DNA of 64,000 nt from Microplitis mediator (taxonomy: Eukaryota; Arthropoda; Insecta; Hymenoptera; Braconidae): contig NC_079973.1 in assembly GCF_029852145.1 (NCBI RefSeq), positions 27,236,422-27,300,421 on the forward strand, read 5' to 3'. The translations under genes were made by a program, and so were the position numbers. This document shows, one piece after another, positions 63,578 to 64,000 of this stretch (its first letter is position 1; every line of letters starts with the position of its first letter). The notes beneath the pieces are model-generated. The model saw only the letters and a program-made list of their open reading frames with translations. It did no database searches and was not told the origin of the DNA.

Positions 63578-64000
63578 AATTATTCATATATTTTATATCC
63601 ATTGATTTATTATTATTTTACTGTATAATATAACTTAATTGTTTATAAATATTTTACAAGCTTTTTAAAATTTTTTCTAAAAATTATTTTAAATAATAAT
63701 TTAATAATGTATAAAATCAATTGGACTTAGAGAGTATTAAGGGTTTAATTAATTTAGTGGCAATGACAAGTAACCAGTATGATGTATTATGCATATCGTA
63801 TTCCCCAAGTCCCTCTTTAATGTCACCCTTTATCCGAGCACTCACCTCAACTCAACTCAACTCACCTCCTCCTCTTTACTATCCGCGGCAAGTAATTTTA
63901 CCTTTGCTTACCTTTGCTTTCTCTTGTTATTTATTTTTTACCTACTCTGGTCTTTACCTTTATTTATTTTTCTCTCTTCCTCTCACTGCATACTCACATC
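63578..64000. other. Downstream of IntS8 to window end
   Basis: The first part is AT-rich and probably IntS8 3' UTR. From about 63835 the sequence becomes pyrimidine-rich, with ACTCAACTCAACTCA, CTCCTCCTC and ACCTTTGCTTACCTTTGCTT repeats. No coding exon was recognised before the window ends. Confidence 0.45.

Noticed and set aside
1..64000. tRNA, rRNA, CRISPR arrays or prokaryotic operon signals
   Set aside because: I looked for T-loop and A/B-box patterns, direct-repeat arrays and Shine-Dalgarno-led gene runs and saw none that held up; a tRNAscan run would be decisive for tRNAs.

Overview
This is a eukaryotic nuclear window, almost certainly an insect. It is AT-rich, with short GT-AG introns (mostly 50-120 bp), abundant microsatellites and homopolymers, and insect-specific genes such as the ecdysteroid-inactivating P450 CYP18A1 and an Rsf1-type splicing factor. 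A hymenopteran, perhaps a parasitoid wasp, fits the compactness and base composition, but that is inference. I found no bacterial, viral or CRISPR features.

Layout. 1-4 kb: a dense, nested cluster of short inverted-repeat (MITE-like) elements, then a CpG-rich patch of NRF1-like palindromes upstream of Rsf1 (+). 4.8-22.9 kb: a gene-dense block of Rsf1 (+), zw10 (-), Trmt2a (-), aph-1 (+), MED17 (-), TMEM17 (+), GLTP (-) and a YIL108W-type zinc metallopeptidase (-). Neighbours are often convergent (aph-1/MED17 272 bp apart, TMEM17/GLTP 91 bp apart) or divergent. 22.9-37.5 kb: a gene desert of TA microsatellites, poly-T runs, a candidate DNA transposon and small CpG-rich islands. 38.0-40.1 kb: CYP18A1 (+), then a second desert to 50.5 kb holding two diverged copies of one repeat. 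50.5-63.6 kb: a second gene block of an astacin protease (+), APEH (+), a CUB/LDLa single-pass membrane protein (-) and IntS8 (+).

For 12 of the 13 genes I rebuilt the exon chain by hand. In all 12, every junction is GT-AG and the reading phase closes to a whole number of codons, giving full-length proteins: zw10 745 aa, Trmt2a 594, aph-1 241, MED17 678, TMEM17 184, GLTP 228, metallopeptidase 591, CYP18A1 536, astacin 323, APEH 738, CUB protein 354, IntS8 1023. The 13th, Rsf1, has an unresolved 3' end.

Most genes are unrelated housekeeping functions: splicing, kinetochore/ER tethering, tRNA methylation, gamma-secretase, Mediator, ciliary transition zone, lipid transfer, peptide breakdown and Integrator. 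CYP18A1 is the developmental gene, and the long CpG-spotted deserts on both sides of it are the likeliest place for its regulation. The least explained parts are the inverted-repeat cluster, the diverged repeat pair, the CpG islands and an unassigned open segment between the CUB gene and IntS8.
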